64,000 nt of DNA, from contig OW387140.1 of NCBI GenBank assembly GCA_936440205.1, positions 19,899,659 to 19,963,658 of the forward strand. The letters are read 5' to 3'. This document shows positions 23,371-38,290 of this stretch, piece after piece. Source of the DNA: Lepidonotus clava. Its lineage: Eukaryota; Annelida; Polychaeta; Phyllodocida; Polynoidae. A program made the translations under genes and the position numbers. The notes under the pieces were generated by a model. That model had not been told where the DNA came from. It did not search any database and saw nothing but the letters and a program-made list of their open reading frames with translations. How positions within the stretch are numbered: the first letter of the stretch is position 1; each line of letters begins with the position of its first letter.

Positions 23371-26300
23371 GACCTTGATCGACCTTCTATAACACACGTC
23401 ACTTTAGACTAAAATGATGAATCACTGGGCGTTATGATTCTTTATGCAATATATGACCTTCTACAATGTCAACCGATGTTATTCACGCCCCCACCTTAGC
23501 TTGTTTCTCCCCCTCCTACCGTGGCCGTGGTACATGGACTATTTCACACTGTTTATACCTGTCTACTTGACCCACACTGTGCTCCCATCCATCATCTCCC
23601 CCACGTCTTTCCCAGCCCCTGACCCCAGGCCTCCCGTCCCCAGCCCTCAGTCACCATTACCACATTGCATCTTCCCCGAAGGCTCTGCCCCTCTTTCGAT
23701 CTTCGTCAACCCCGTGGTAAAGAATGGGTCGGAGAATGCCCATGTCCTATACTTTTGTTACTTTATATACTTATGATTACACATGTCTACGTCAAATATA
23801 AGAAATTGTCATGTCCCCTGTATTTTACCTCATCCTCCTCTTGCACCGTCACTGAAGTTCATATATTCCCAGTAGTTATAACAAAGTAATACCTGTCTTG
23901 GACTTGGGATCAAGGCTCTCGAACTTGTGTTTCAACACGATTACCGCTCGGATTCTAAGGACCCCTTTTCTAGTGTTTACTACATGTTTTGATAGAGTTT
24001 TCCATAATTATGTTACCTTGAGCTTTTGGAAAAATGCATGTGGAAAAGAAAAGTTGATGACTTCGAACAGGGGATCTGTCCATTATGATTCAAGTGCTTT
24101 ACCACAGATCTGTGAAAAAGCGGTACCAACATCAACAATGCTATGGGATTTAGATCATAGATTGAGATGAAATTAGCTTACAGGACAAAATTATAATGAC
24201 TTTCGTTTAACGATAAGATTGATTATGGGGGCAGTTGGGAGCCTTACGATGACCGTTATTAGTAGCTATCATAAGTATTCTGACCGTACAATTGTGTAAA
24301 CTCTGCTTCAGGCAGCTTCCACGTGACATTTCCAGCCATCCATAGAGGTTTATGGCTTCATACTGTTTTTTATACTAATGTATAGAGGAAAATACTTTAG
24401 AACTGCTCCCATCATATAGCACACACCCCTTTTAAGTCATTGAGTCGTGTTTAAGTGGGGCTTTTTGCCGTCGTGCTGAAATAATTTGTCACTACAGAAA
24501 GTGCTATTTCGCTGTATTTGTCCGCGACAAAGCTAAAAAGCAATGTTAATGATCACAAAGTTTGCTGCATGAGTCACTAGTGCATGTACAAAGCGCTTCC
24601 AATGTATTCTATCACGAGGTTTAGTACGACTTTGGTGCACTTGTATCCTGGAGTGGGGGCGACTTGATACAATATATATGTATAATGTTGAGTTTGATAC
24701 AGTCAACGCCTTATAATGTATATATGTATATATGTATATATATATATATATATATACATGGATGTGTGGCTAGGAGTTTCAAAAATTGATTCATTCATAA
24801 GGACTTTGTCCATGCTAAAGATATACCCATTGTGAAAGGATCATACATCAAAGACACCATAAAAGAATGACTATAATGTAAATTATATTTGGCACTCTAA
24901 CACTTAGTCCTTTTTGGTCCTTATTTTGGTACAATTCAAATACTGCAGTAGCTATCATAAGTATGTTATGCTACACTATATTATACTAAAATATAATTCT
25001 TGAGCTACAGTTCTGATTGCACTTGTGATGTTTATAGTAATCAATAAAGTACAGTGTGAGTCCAAACTGCTTGGGTTAGTGCGAAGTTTTATAAATGTGG
25101 GGTACCTCTTACATGTACACCAATAGCGAGTGGCTCACACTAATTTGACACCCATCGTGAGTGAAAGTAGAACCACTCATTTCACTCTCTTGAAGCTGAA
25201 AAAGGACCTGTGTCCTTCACTTTTTGACACACACATCCAGACAGATTTAGCATAAAGTTCCCCCCTCCAATTTCGTATACATTCCATCGTCTCCCCATAA
25301 TATACCCTAACTAAAGTAGGCCCACAGACTACCGCCTACCTCCTCTGCCATAAACCGACTACCTCTGCCTCCTACTCCCTTTTCAATCTTGTTTCATCCC
25401 CTGTTTCAAATTCTTTCTGTTTTTTTGGTATGCCCTTTGCCCTTAGAATTGAGCCCTTTGCCCTTTCCTGCCCGTCTGTCAGCTGTCCTTCTTTACGACC
25501 CGTCTCTTCGGTCTTCCCCAGCCCTACCAGCCCTGGAGGGTAGTCAGGAAGCGTAACAGCTCTTATGTTTTTAACTTTGGATTATACCTTAACCGCCGAC
25601 TATACCCGTCATTATATTCTAGCATCGGCAGAGTGCCTCCGGGTCATAATTTACAGATCTTTTGAAGTTATTTTGAGTAACGGAATCATAAATTCCAAAT
25701 GACATCCACGTAAGTTCTGGTCATTATATCAATACTTATTCCATTGGGTGGGTTCCAGTGTGGTGTACTTATCTTTCCAGTATTCATGTCGCATTTTGAG
25801 AGTTTGCGTTTGTACCACGTACTTGAAAATGTTTTCGTAAACATCTGAATGAACCATCCCTAAAAAATGTATGACAAGTCATTTTTGATAACCGCCTTGT
25901 CACATTGCTCCCTAACTTATCTCTAAAAACATGTCATTATCCATTCAAGTTATCTAAGCAGAAACGTTCTTTTCCCATAGCACTAAACCTGTCAGTGATG
26001 TTTATCTGAAGCAAATACTTAATTTACCTTCTTCTTTTTAGCTATGTTGTCTGCATATAGTTCATATATTTCGATACCATATTTAAGTAGGCAGGTTCAA
26101 ACCATAAGTACGTTTTTCGAAAACCTCATCTTTGCCGGACAATTAGACATTCAAAGATGTCTTCTCCCTCACACTTACAGCTCTGTAATGGTACGTACAG
26201 ATCGATAGTGTCATGACTGAGTAGTTATGCTTATACCCTCATACTATGGTCGTGGTCAGTGCGTCCTACCTGACCATACGCTTGGGTCCTAACCTGGTAC

Positions 26301-29300
26301 CTTGCTGAGGTAACATTTTGGAGCCTTGGGGGCACTATGACCTGTGGGGCTACCACATCCCCAGCCCTCCTCCCCCAACGTCCGTACCACAGCCCCTGCT
26401 GGCCAGTCCCCACTAAACCACTTTAGCCCCATCTATACAGGCCATTTCTCGTTGGGGGACTACTTATCGCTGCACTATACACAGATGGATTGAAAATCGA
26501 TTGCTGTAAAATAGAGTGAATTCTCTTTTCTTGCCGCCCCAGACAACTGGGTCACATACGGCTGTATCTACCAGTCAGGAGGCTTGGTGGGGCTGCTGCT
26601 AGGGCCGATCGTCCACACTGATTGTCCAGGCCATCTCTCTGAGACAATCACTGTCCCAAAAACTCAATCTACAGGTTTATTTACTCAAACAAAACCTTCG
26701 ATATTGATCAGATATTGCCCTTTCCCATTGTCTTTTCCAAATTTCACTGAGCCACCAAGTTGGACAAGGAAATATTTTTTTATATCTTTTTAAAGATTCC
26801 TTGTTCTGATTATAATAGAATGAATGGTCGAAAAGGCCTTTGTCATTGGTCATCGGATGTAGGCCAACTTAAAATATACGTTATTGTCATTTTCCACTGT
26901 ACACATATGAACGTCAAACATTGCAGAAACCCATCATCTACCCAACATCAGGCCAGGAATAGGTTTGATGGGTTCCCATTTTGCAACCATTGGCAGTCAG
27001 TGTATCAACGGGTCCAGCCCTGCTAACACGTTCTCTTGCTTGGTCTTGTGAAGCTATCGCCTCCCCGCCTGTACTCCTCAACCACCTAGATGTTTGAGGT
27101 TCGGCCAAATACAAACCAAGCGCCTTCCTTTGTATCCCGGAATCCAATTTGCCCCCGTGGAAATGGTCCCCGGGCAGTGGACCCTTAGGGCCTAAAACTA
27201 GCCTTAGCCCTCCGTGACAACAGTTGGGTGTTGTGACTTGGGACAGCTGTATATGGAACACACACCTTTGGTACTGTGGGTGTATTGGAGGAAAGATGGT
27301 AGGAATACAAGTTTAAGTTTTCTGTTGTCCGACGATATGGGTGAGGTTTGAGGGTATATAAGAGAATTTCTTCTAGGAGGTGTCATGAAACGGTAGAGGG
27401 CTCGGACTAGAGGACCTATTATGTATGTTGGAAAGTGCTACTTTGGAGGGGCGTTTAATTTGTTCGTCATGTGGTTCAGGTGTAGCTGTAGTGTAAATAA
27501 GTCCCTAAATAGTGATAGTTCGAAGGTATGGTGGTTACAGTACCAGTAGCCGATCCGGGGGGGGGGGGCGCTCCCTTTTTTGGGGGGACTTAAGGTTACT
27601 GGTCAAAGAGAGAAAACAAATCCTCATACACTCCCACAATATACTAGATTTTTGAAAGGTAGTGAGGGAACATTATAAGGCTTTATGGAATTTACCCTTC
27701 TACGATTTAGGAGCTGCCCATTTGTGATTTACATACGTAATTCATTCATTTAACCACCACCTCTAAGGAAGACGTACCTTTGAGAGGTACACTAGAGCAT
27801 GCGTTCTTTTCTTGAATTCGTAACCCTCATCCTCTAGTCTTGCTGCCAACCACGTTAATGAAAGTCCCTTCATTAAGCTTCTATTTCAGTTAGGCCTCTA
27901 TACTCTAGCCAAGAGTGTCATACTCTTGCCTGCTACTAAAAAAGCAGTAAATGAAAAAAAGGAGATTTACACGGTGAGTGTGAGGGTCAATGTATGCGAC
28001 TGACCGCTGAGGCGGAGAAGGACAAGCCCCGGTCAGGCGGGCCCCTAATCCGGCCAGCGGCGGCTGGGGCGACGCCCGCCTGACATATAGGCACTGACCA
28101 GAAAGGTGGGGCAGGCCAGCAGGCCGCGAAAATATTACACTTGTAGTGCTGCTCTCCAGAGCCAACCAACAACTTGGGTAGAGACATAACTGTTACAGTC
28201 AATACTGGGTATTGCCTGGCCACACTCACAGTCCCTCTCCACAAGCATATCAATGTTCAGAGGCCAATGTATAATACCGCTCTTGGAAATTGCCCCAATA
28301 CGCCCGCAGCAGTGGAACACCCAAACAAAATAAGGCAGTGTCCTTGGGAAAGCTCCTTCACGGTATACCACCACCACCAGCCTCCCGCGCCAGCCGACCA
28401 CAGCCCGGCTGAGGTGATTATAGAATGGACGGCTGGGTTAAGGCAACTGCACGTGGAGACGGCCAAAGATTGGCTCTCTCTGACCGCGGGTGGTAAACTG
28501 AGGGGTTTTCAATCATTTTAACAGAAATGGTTGCTTAAGGAAAGGCTATGAGTTACATGGCGACTGGAGCCTCCGATGGTTCCTTTAACTGGAGTGGGAA
28601 GTGTGTCATCAACATGTCATCGTCAGGCCAGGTTTCTAGTTTGAAAAGACCATTGCGGTACACTGTATGCAAACTCTTTATTATAATAACGGGTAATATG
28701 ATAGTTGTAAAAGGATTTAATCACACTTCACTTAGCTGCAAGGTGAACGTTTGCGGATGAGCCTTTAACCTCAGGGAAGTTTATTGAATAACTCCCAGGT
28801 ACATTTAAATTTAGGACTATTTCTGCATGTATACATCCTGCTGGTGTGTGAAGGCTTGGGCAAAAGGTAGGCCGCGGCCAGTTGAGAGGGGTTGGGCGAG
28901 GGACGGTCGGTTGGGAAGGCGGGTGGGGGGCCCTGTACAGGTTGTTAAGGCGACATCAGGTCGTGCTCCTGGCAGGGGACAAGGTCACAGGGATCAAAGG
29001 GTCCCTGGAGCAAGTGGGTGGAGGGGGGTAACATAGAGCCCCGAGGTGGCAGAGGTATAGAGAACAGATCAGGTTACATGCTCTACGGTGGTGAATATAG
29101 GAGAGAGGGGGATCCCATCATTACAACTATTTGAGCATAAGGTTGTTTCTTTCTTTTCCGATTTCATGTCTAATTAAACCCAAGAAATGTCCGTCCTTCA
29201 TATTTTCCTCTTCTGTCCTTCGTATGGGACATTTGATACGGCTTAAAAGAGAGATAGTTTCAAATGCCATACTGTCATATTTTGTTAATTCTCATGCGCT

Positions 29301-32300
29301 TTAAGATTACTTTGAATCTAACCATGGAATTCGCCTACACACGTGCACAATGGGTCCCCAGCATAGAAAATCTCCAAATCACACTTGATGCCTTAGGTGA
29401 TTCGAGCATCTACAGTACAACCCGTACAATTTCTCCTCCGCCAGAAACATTGAAGTGACACATTCAGGAGAAACGTGAATCCGTGCAAACACTTACAATG
29501 CCCGAGGCAAGGCAAAATGCCAGATGTAATCATTCACATGGAAGATGAATCTAGGGAATGGTACATGAATTTTGGGTACTTTCAACAGCAACAATATTGT
29601 TCAGGGAGCTTCATTTGTTCAAAGCTGAACATTCATTTGATTTTCATACCTGGAAAAATATAGAAATGCGCAATTCTCATTTTAAACTATTTGTGTAATG
29701 AAAATATATACAGACGCTTGAAAGTCTCAGGAACTATACGAGGTACTGTACTACCCAAAGGAGGCTTGTGAGCAGAGAGCAATACGTTTCCCCTGTGCAA
29801 CCCTCTACCCCTGGGTATAGGCTTGCCCAGCCTTTATGCAGAGACAGCTACTTTTTCATCCTGAGGAATGTTGCCTACTGGGAGTCGACGCTGATAAATG
29901 ATGGAAGTAAAAACTGGCGCGCACCTTAAACATGTATGAGCCGACGGGCCATCATCCGACCGATTGACTCTCAATATGCGTGATACAAAGGCGGCCTTAC
30001 GGCGAACTGGCCAAGCAAAGGCGAGCCTTGAGTGGTGATTTTCTGCTGAGCTGTGTAGGCATTGGGCCTGGTCGCTGAGCTGTGGCCGGATCCCGCTAAT
30101 CTAGGAGGCAGGTTTTCTGGCCACTTGTCACATCTTTTGTATTGAGATATAATTAGTGAGGGCACCCTGTTTCCTATATATGGCGCTTTGTTGTATTTTT
30201 AGCCCTAAGTTTAATTCTGATCTCTGTCCAAGCTGTCACGGAAAGAGGGTCGGCGTGGAGTCGGAGGGTTATGGGGGTATATCATATTAGTATAATTATG
30301 ACTACATACAGCTATCCTACACTCGGGGGCAACGGTATAATAGCCTAAAGGTGGTCAGCAACATAATTATTTATGAGTGTATCATCGGATGTCACATAAA
30401 ACGAATATTGGTTGCTGAATCGTTATGAAACCTTAGAATGACAAAAAGGAATTGTGCAGATGAGAGTGTCTCCACATTGCCAATAACATTATAGATCACT
30501 TACATCACTTACCTAACAATAAAGGTAATTGAAAAGGAAATACCAAACCTGTCAGTTTCCCATCCTTCACATATACCATCCAGGGCTTAGGTCATATGAG
30601 ACAATGAAAAAGCACTGTTTTGTTGATGTCTTCGATGGAAATACAGATGAGCTTGGCCTGGTTTGAGGTAAGAGAATGTTAAAAGAAAGGATGAAGACTG
30701 CCAGTAGGGCCCTATGCCTTGTCTTAAGCGAGGACGAGTTATAACAAAACATGTTTGAGTGTACCCGTTCTCTCTTTTTCTAGTCCGGGGATCATCATTT
30801 TAAGGCGTCCCCACCTTCAGGATTTAGATGCAATTAAGGCCATAATAATAATAATGATAAAATCGCGAAATGTTTGGGAATTTTCGAAACTGTTTTCTTC
30901 CTTTATGTTTCACTAAAATATAGATTAGACCTTGTTTATGTCTTTTGAGACACTTGTTCCTACCAATGAATATTATTTTGTGCCAAACATTTGATGTAAT
31001 TTAGTCAAGCACAACTGAGCTATCTGTGTTTAATAAAATACATGTTTCCTCTTCTTGTATTTAACTGTTACAACTACATGTAGTTCCAATACAGAGATCT
31101 GTTCTTCGGGAAAAACCTAGAAATGATACAAGTCGATTTTGTCTGTGTTCCGCTCGCCAACTGGTGAAACGATCAGCCATCAACGGGCGGGATTAAACAG
31201 GTCTGACGGCGGCCGGACCAGGGGGGACACTCGCAGGGAGAGGGCCGCGCCCCACCGAGGCAGTCTAATTGTATTCCCATAAGGGTCCCTCACTGTAATT
31301 GCTTCTCTTTTTATGGCAACTGCTTTTTTCTGGCCGCGTCGATCGGACTCCCACTAAACAAGTAGGACGTCGCTCATGAGGAGAAATTGATTTAACGGGG
31401 CATGACGGATAGATTCGTCGGCCGATCGGAGTTGACATGAGTACTGACTTTGCATGAAATGGATTACAGGAGGGATTAAAAAGAGATTGGGGTAAATTAA
31501 ATAAAAGGGTGGAATTTCATTATGTATTGACTTGTGACGTGACCAATTAAGGTCCATGCACGTGTAGCGAGCTGTGTGCCATCCGACCGTGGTTTGTCTT
31601 CTACACACTCTGAATGGACCGTCACGGGGTGGTCTGTTTTAGGTCCCAGCCTGTGAACACCGGGACGTGCTCCAGACTTGAACAGTTAAAAACAGTCTGT
31701 CGCAACGTGCTTTATATAGGGGCGGCGCTCTTTTCATATTTACGTTAAAGTACATAGAGATAACATTAAACGAATTGTTTTAAAATTATATTCAGAAAAA
31801 AACATATTGTGTATATCTCCTATGAATCCTCTAACCCCCACCCCCTCCCCTACTCTGAGTTAGACGCTGTTCAATTGAAATGATTCATTCCCATAAGCTC
31901 TGGCACAAATCTATGAAGGGACGGGTTTAACAATATAATTATGGTTCTTTCTTCTTTCTTCTAAGAATTAGATAAGCATGCAGTGTAAACCGTGAACTGC
32001 CGATAGTCCTATCTACTGTTCACACATCATAACGTAGTTCGTCTAAAGCTTCAAGACAGAAATTAAGGGAGTTAATCTTAGCTGCTGAGATCTTCCTCTG
32101 TTGTGCTCTAAGATATTAAAAGACCCCTTAAACTCGGTTTGTCTGCTGTCAAGGCGAGAATCATCCGGGGGAAGTAGTGTAAAGAAACACGGGTTTTTGC
32201 TTATTCTTCTTGTTTTTCTCTGTATTTTTTCCATTTCTTTCTTTTATGGAGATAAAACGCGCCGAGCCCCGCTTCTGTCTGTGCGTCGTCGCCGCCCGAG

Positions 32301-33855
32301 GACGCTGACATTTCTCTCGCCGAGTCACGTGGTGTGGGGGACTGCCCTAACTCTCCAAACAGAGTTATCCTCCACATTGGCTTACCACTGAGCAAACCAC
32401 TCAGCAGAAAACCTGTCAACAGCCTGCTTTATTTTCTTGCCCTCCTGGAGTTGACAGCTTATTGCAGTGTAGGTCCTATAATGTCTAGCAGCGAAGATAC
32501 AGGAAATTGATCCTCGCAAAGATACATATTTGATGTTTCTAATATGAAGCGCCACACTCTATAGGCGTTAAGTGGTTTCAGAAATGCTGGTGCAATCATT
32601 TAGATGCAGGGCTTCTTACAATGTGCGTCTCATAGGTTTCACGTGGCCGACACTTCGGTATCCGGTACTTTTTAACTCAACCATCGGTGTCTTATCCTTT
32701 TCAGAGTGATCGCGTTGAATCAGATTGAGTTTGAGTTTATTTGAGCTTATTTCTCTTCCCTAAAATGAACTAACCACAGAGGTGAACCCAAGATCTTCGA
32801 AAAAATGTTGAGCATTATAGGCTAAGTACTTTAATGACATGTGTGGCATTAACCTCTCTTTATGTAGATAATGTCTTTACTATAAGGGGGCCCTGACCCC
32901 CTGGACCTTCCATGAAAATGCCCCTGAGCATAGGCTTATTAATTATCATGGTCACTGATCTTTTGGGTAAAACTGTTATCAAACTACAAAATAAAGGCAG
33001 TATGCTTTGCAAAGAGTACACAAACTGCCATTTAATACATGAAAACCATTAAAGGATTGTTATCAATTAAAGGCAAAAAAGAAAAGTCTCTGAAATTTCA
33101 TAAATGGATTGGTTACCTATTGTGTGGCAATTGAACTTCCGGTCCGGGAAATCTTAAACAGAAAAGGGCGTGATTTACTACTTGTAACCGGGCATGGGTG
33201 TAAAAAGGAAAGAAAAGCGTGTTATCCAAGGTAAATTGCGGATGGCTACATGTGCTTGGAGAGTGACGAGGGTCCTGCCGGGGCCGTAAAGATGGCGGCG
33301 GCGTCCCTATCTGCCGCTTCTAATTCTCGAGCTGAGTGGTCCTTTCCGTTCCGTGAGGCTCACCCATAAACTCAGACCCGCCCGTCCTTCCGGCCAAAAT
33401 GTCACGTTTCCGCGGCGTCCCATTGATAACGAGGCTGCCGGCCCACCGACGGCATGTCGCGCCAATTATTGCGACATTGATTCGCACATTTATAGCGAGT
33501 AGCAGGCGGAGGGGGAGTTTTTTGTTGTTGAGGGTGTCAGTCGTTGGATCTGTAAACATGGAAGGGGAGTAGTCGTGAGGACCTGCCGCAGGTTACTCGT
33601 ACGGCAGACTGTGGAAAGCAACTCTGTGCGTTTGTCCGCCGACGCCTCTTGGACCTTTGATCATAATGCTGCTATAGAGCTTTGTTCATTAGGACCATTG
33701 TGCATCTATGACATTTACTGGCCATTCCCTAGCTATCGATTCTCGGTTGCTGTGCACGCTTACATAAACTGCTGAAGCAATTTGGACAAGCCCTTTTGAA
33801 AAATGTTCATATGGACTATACATATTACTGTAAAATTGTTTGATAGGCTAAGTTA
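23371..33855. other. Long non-coding host region
   Basis: About 10.5 kb with no ORF that reads as a gene. Notable small items are a (TATA)n microsatellite near 24717-24756, a G-run near 27557-27568, GC-rich patches at 28000-28130 and 31185-31260, and an AAGATGGCGGC motif (33289-33299) in a CpG-rich patch. That motif resembles the YY1 site found near many promoters. Patches of balanced composition with TAATTA-like motifs may be conserved non-coding elements, which cannot be tested here. Confidence 0.5.
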
Positions 33856-33964
33856 ACAAATAGGTTGTGCTTGTTCTTGATTACACAATGTGCATGTTTT
33901 TTTTCCTTTTTTTTCTTAATGCCACAAATAGGTTGAGCTTGTTCTTAATTACACAATGTGTATG
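33856..33964 (+). repeat. 68-bp direct duplication
   Basis: Two ~41-bp copies beginning ACAAATAGGTTG and ending ACACAATGTG(C/T)ATG (33856-33896 and 33924-33964), with three mismatches, separated by a T-rich spacer. Confidence 0.85.
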
Positions 33965-36900
33965 GGTTTTTTTCGTCTTATTTTGGTCTTTGTTTTCTCT
34001 CTTGTTGATGACGTTATTGAGTTACCCACTCTATTGGTGATCACCTTTACCAAATCACCCCCAGCCCCTAGCCGCTCGACGACGTCTCACACACCACCCA
34101 TACCCTGCGGATACCTGCTCCAAACACAGTCAATCTCACTTTTTCCATCACATGATGTATCGGAGGAAATCCCAAGTGAATTCGTAAATCAAGTCTCACT
34201 TTCTGCCTGTTCTTGGTACGCAAAGGCGTGTTTACGGCCAATCTGTCTCCCACTGGAGGCCGTGATAAAAGGCCGTATTGCCGGGTGCCATGTGGACTGC
34301 AGTGCATGGTCAGCTCAGTTAGGTCTTTTCAACAAACATGCCCTACATCTTAAGGATGGACAACTATGAGATATAATGAAGCACGGAATGAAATGAGGCA
34401 ATTCAGAAAAGACATGAATTTAGCTGCTGTTAGATAAAGTTGAAACGATAAAGGTTTGGTTCAAGTTTGATGGGATATGCATATTCCATTGGACGCATCA
34501 TAAGACTAAGAAAAAGACTATAAGAAAAAGACTACGAATATGTGTCGAGGAACGGGTTTGTTTTGATGAATGCAGCTGGTATGTCTCTATGGGGCGAGAT
34601 GAAATAAAGAAGAATAACAAGATATCCCTACAGCACAATAGAATTAATGGGCATATTGGATTTAAAGAATGAGATAATGCTCTTTGCTTTACTATTTGAA
34701 ACTGCCACAACTTTTTAAAGGATTCCCAACATAAAAGTTCCGTCTTTGTGCGCGTGTTGGGGGGATTCTATTCCCTTTGAAAGCATATCCGTATGATTAT
34801 TAGTTTAGGTATGTCAAAAGAAAGCTGTAACAAAGTATTGTGCATGTATCAGAACCTAAGATTATTGTGTATTTCATAAAACGTTGTTTTCGGAACGGGG
34901 ATTCCCTTTCAAAAACAGAGGGCTTTCCCAAGGACTCGCCTTTTGACTTAATGAAATTGTTAAATAATAGAAGAAATTAAGAGGTCCAAAATTTGTTCAA
35001 AATTGTGATTTCTGTCTTGACTCTCCTGGTTGACATAGAAGATTATCTAAATCAGTTCTATAAATAAAACAATGGCATGACAAATTAAAATAATTATATC
35101 CAAGCTTCCCTTTGACGCGTTTACTTAAGACTTAAATGTTCTGTTCGGTCTCCATACTGCTATATACAGATATATAACCAAGTCATTGCCTATTAGTAAC
35201 ACGGGCTTCATACAGAAAACAGAGAAGAATAATGAGCTATGTCCTTTGATTTAAAAAAGATCCGGAAAATGAAGCACAATGAAGTCAGATGTGCACATAT
35301 ATATGGTGTATTATTTCAGTCAAGGACACAGACCAAGTGATACGAGGTACATACATGTTTACATATCACTTCTAATGACATGTATTAAAAAGCGTCCTAT
35401 TACTGTAATGTTTGGGCGCGACGCTACCGATTCTTAGTGTATTGTAAACGGGAAAATATCTGTGCACATCTTGTACAGCCTCTATCTCTCCTGTGTGCAT
35501 GTTCTTAGAGGTCCGGAGGTGATATGAAGGAGCAGGCCGCGTGCACATCCGACTTACTGTGGTAGTGGGGCCTCGTTAGGATTAACCTTGCGATTACTGG
35601 CCTCGCCTGTCTCAATATTGATTCTGCCGCAATTAACCCTACCACAACACACACAGCCTAATTAACGCCTAAAGCTCGTCAGCGCATGCGCGCCACACCG
35701 GGGCTGCGCGCGGCTCCCGCTGGTGACGCCTGCTGAATAGGCCATTTGTAAGTAGTTTAATTATAGCGGCAGGAATTGTATACAGCTCTCTGATCTCGGA
35801 GTATGCTCGGGAGGGCATAGGGAGAGACGGGAGAGTCACATACATCCTCATGGCGAAGTATTTTATGCATATGGGGATTGTTTGATTGTGTCTGTTAACA
35901 AATGCGTTGTATCTCGATCTCCTTTAAAGATAGCTGATATGACCTCCATATTTGATAACCCATAATTATTTGGGTAACTGTACATCTTCTCTCCACATTG
36001 AATTCCTGGACCTTTCAGAAGATTTAAATAATGTACATATAAATATTGTGTTTTTTCTCTTCTTTCATTGGAATCTTAAATTGATGGGAAGTTTGAATAT
36101 CATCAGGTCTATAAGAGTCTTTTAAGGTGCTCTTGATTGGAGCAGATGTGTCTTTTGTTTGGTCCTGAGACCGGCAGTGCCGGCGGCGGGCGGGATGCGG
36201 CCGTGTGCTAACGTCAGGGAGATGGGACGCAGCTGGATCAGAATTAAGTGTGTGTGATGTGTGTTTTAGTGAATGTATTGTACGGTGTGTGTGTGTATTA
36301 TGTTTGTATGTGTGTATTCTGTGTACGTGTTATGTAAAGTGCAGTGTATCTGTGGTGTGAGTGTGTGCGTGTAAGGTGTCTCTCTGTGTCTGCATGTGTG
36401 TTTTTGCGGTACCGTGTTATAAAACAGGACGATTTAAAAGCTTAAACCCTCAAGGCCCTACCACATTTTACAGCCGGTACAGCAGTGGCACAAACACGCA
36501 GGAATAGACAGTCTAAATTGTTGGAAGGAAAAGGCACGGGAAAACCAGACGTCAGTTAGACTGGCTTTTCTAGAACAGGACTGAAAAATGTACTGCCATT
36601 TTAACACTAAATGCAAAAAAAACATTTTGCACATAATCACAGCCAAATATGTACAAATATGCCTGTAATAGAGGGCTGAAATGCCATTAAATGTAACCAT
36701 AGAGGTATGTACATTTCCACGATTCTCCCCACAGTAGTTAATGGGACAACGAGGATTCAGTGCCTAGATAGAGACGCCTGGCTTTGATGTGTGTCCATCC
36801 ACTGAAAAGCTTTCAAGTAGGCGTAAGAGTTTTTCTTTTGTATACGTGCATCAATTGAATAGACTTCAAGTGGAGATGCTTTCAGACTATTAAACACGCC

Positions 36901-37974
36901 AATCAGCCTGTATACTTGGGCGGAGGGGAGGGTGTTTTGGGGGGCTCCTGGGGGTCTTGAGACGTGGCCAGAATCGATGAAAAGCAGGCCCAGAGGTGGC
37001 ATAACGTGTGGGGAGCTGAAATTTGGCCCCAACTCCCATGATAAACATCCACTTACATGAGTAGACTTGTACACAGCTACAAATTGGTGTGGAATATGGA
37101 GAGGCGCATGACAGTGTTGACAGGCCTCTGTGTGGGCCGCTCAATTAATCGTTGATTCACCGTGTGTGTCAACATGTTCACTGCTCCCTATTGGCCCATC
37201 CACATCTGCCATGTGCGCCGTGTTGGCATGTGTAATTGAAATGATAAATACAGTCAGCCCCGCAGATCGACTGTACAGAGTGTTTGACTTGACATTAAAA
37301 CAAATGATACTCTCTAACAAATCATCAGGCAATTCTGCGCATATAACTCTTCAATTAGATCATACTAAATCTGTCCCCGTAATGCACAATATCACATTCA
37401 TCCATATTAGCGCGAGTGAAATAACCCAACTATTTTTCATAAGCAAAATTAAGTATCATCAATTCCCCAATAGATCCCTATGAAAGTAAAATTAATAGTT
37501 CCCTGCAGCATACAGTAATAAAGGGGGCATTTGTTTGATAATTATGTTTGAGGTGAGTTAAAAGGATTCTCACATTCTACATTCCTAATTATGAGTTTTG
37601 ACATGGATTTTGGACATGTATTCCCTTGGCATGCTTTGGTGGACACCCGAACTATAAGTCAGTTGGAGGTCGTTTTCTTCACTTCTTTATAATGTTAAAG
37701 CATAGCAAATACGATAACATTTTCCGTACACCAAACATCTATGGCAAAAAGAGCACGAGCACCGTATTGCCGGTTTCACCCAGGAGTCCATGGAGCCTAA
37801 AAGGTCTAGAAGTAGGTCAACAACTTGCTCCCGGTGCAGGTAGGCATTTCGGGGCCTTTCTCTCAATAGAGAACCGTTAACAGTCGAAAAGCCTTGGCAC
37901 CTGGCAGTGAGCTGGCAGCGCAAGGCGTAGTTGGGCAGCAGGTGCGGGGCAGTTAGGGCTGGTAAACACAGCAC
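33965..37974. other. Non-coding host region
   Basis: No gene recognised. It holds a TG-rich simple-sequence patch (about 36240-36410). The stretch at 37130-37470 has even composition, AT-rich homeodomain-like motifs and no tandem repeats, and could be conserved regulatory DNA; this is only an impression. Confidence 0.45.
35682..35691. promoter_or_regulatory. Palindromic NRF1-like site
   Basis: GCGCATGCGC is the palindromic core bound by NRF1 (in insects, Ewg). It lies in a short CpG-rich patch (about 35675-35730) within otherwise AT-rich DNA, which favours a promoter or enhancer. No adjacent exon is recognised. Confidence 0.4.
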
Positions 37975-38290
37975 TGACGAGCAGCACCGACTGGTACTGT
38001 ACAAAACCATGTAGTACGAACTGGATCTGTACAGGACCAAGCAGTATGGACTGGTACTGTACAGGATCAAGCAGTAATGGCTGGTTCTTTACATGACCCA
38101 GCTGTAATGGCTGGTTCTTTACAGGACCCAACAATACCAGGTGGTACTGTACAGGACGAAGCTGCACCGACTGGTTCTGTACAGGACCCAGCAATATTGG
38201 CTGGACCGTACAGGACCTAGCAGTACCGACCGTTGCTGTGCAAGGCCAAGCAGTATGAACTGGTTCCTTACAGAGCTCAAGTGGTACTGC
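37975..38290 (+). repeat. ~33-bp minisatellite, second family
   Basis: About nine degenerate copies of ACTGGTTCTGTACAGGACCC followed by AGCAGTACCG-like sequence. Because the period is near 33 bp, the minus strand shows an 11-residue periodic frame (38416-37877), which I regard as a by-product. The unit is unrelated to the 33-bp array at 20425. Confidence 0.85.
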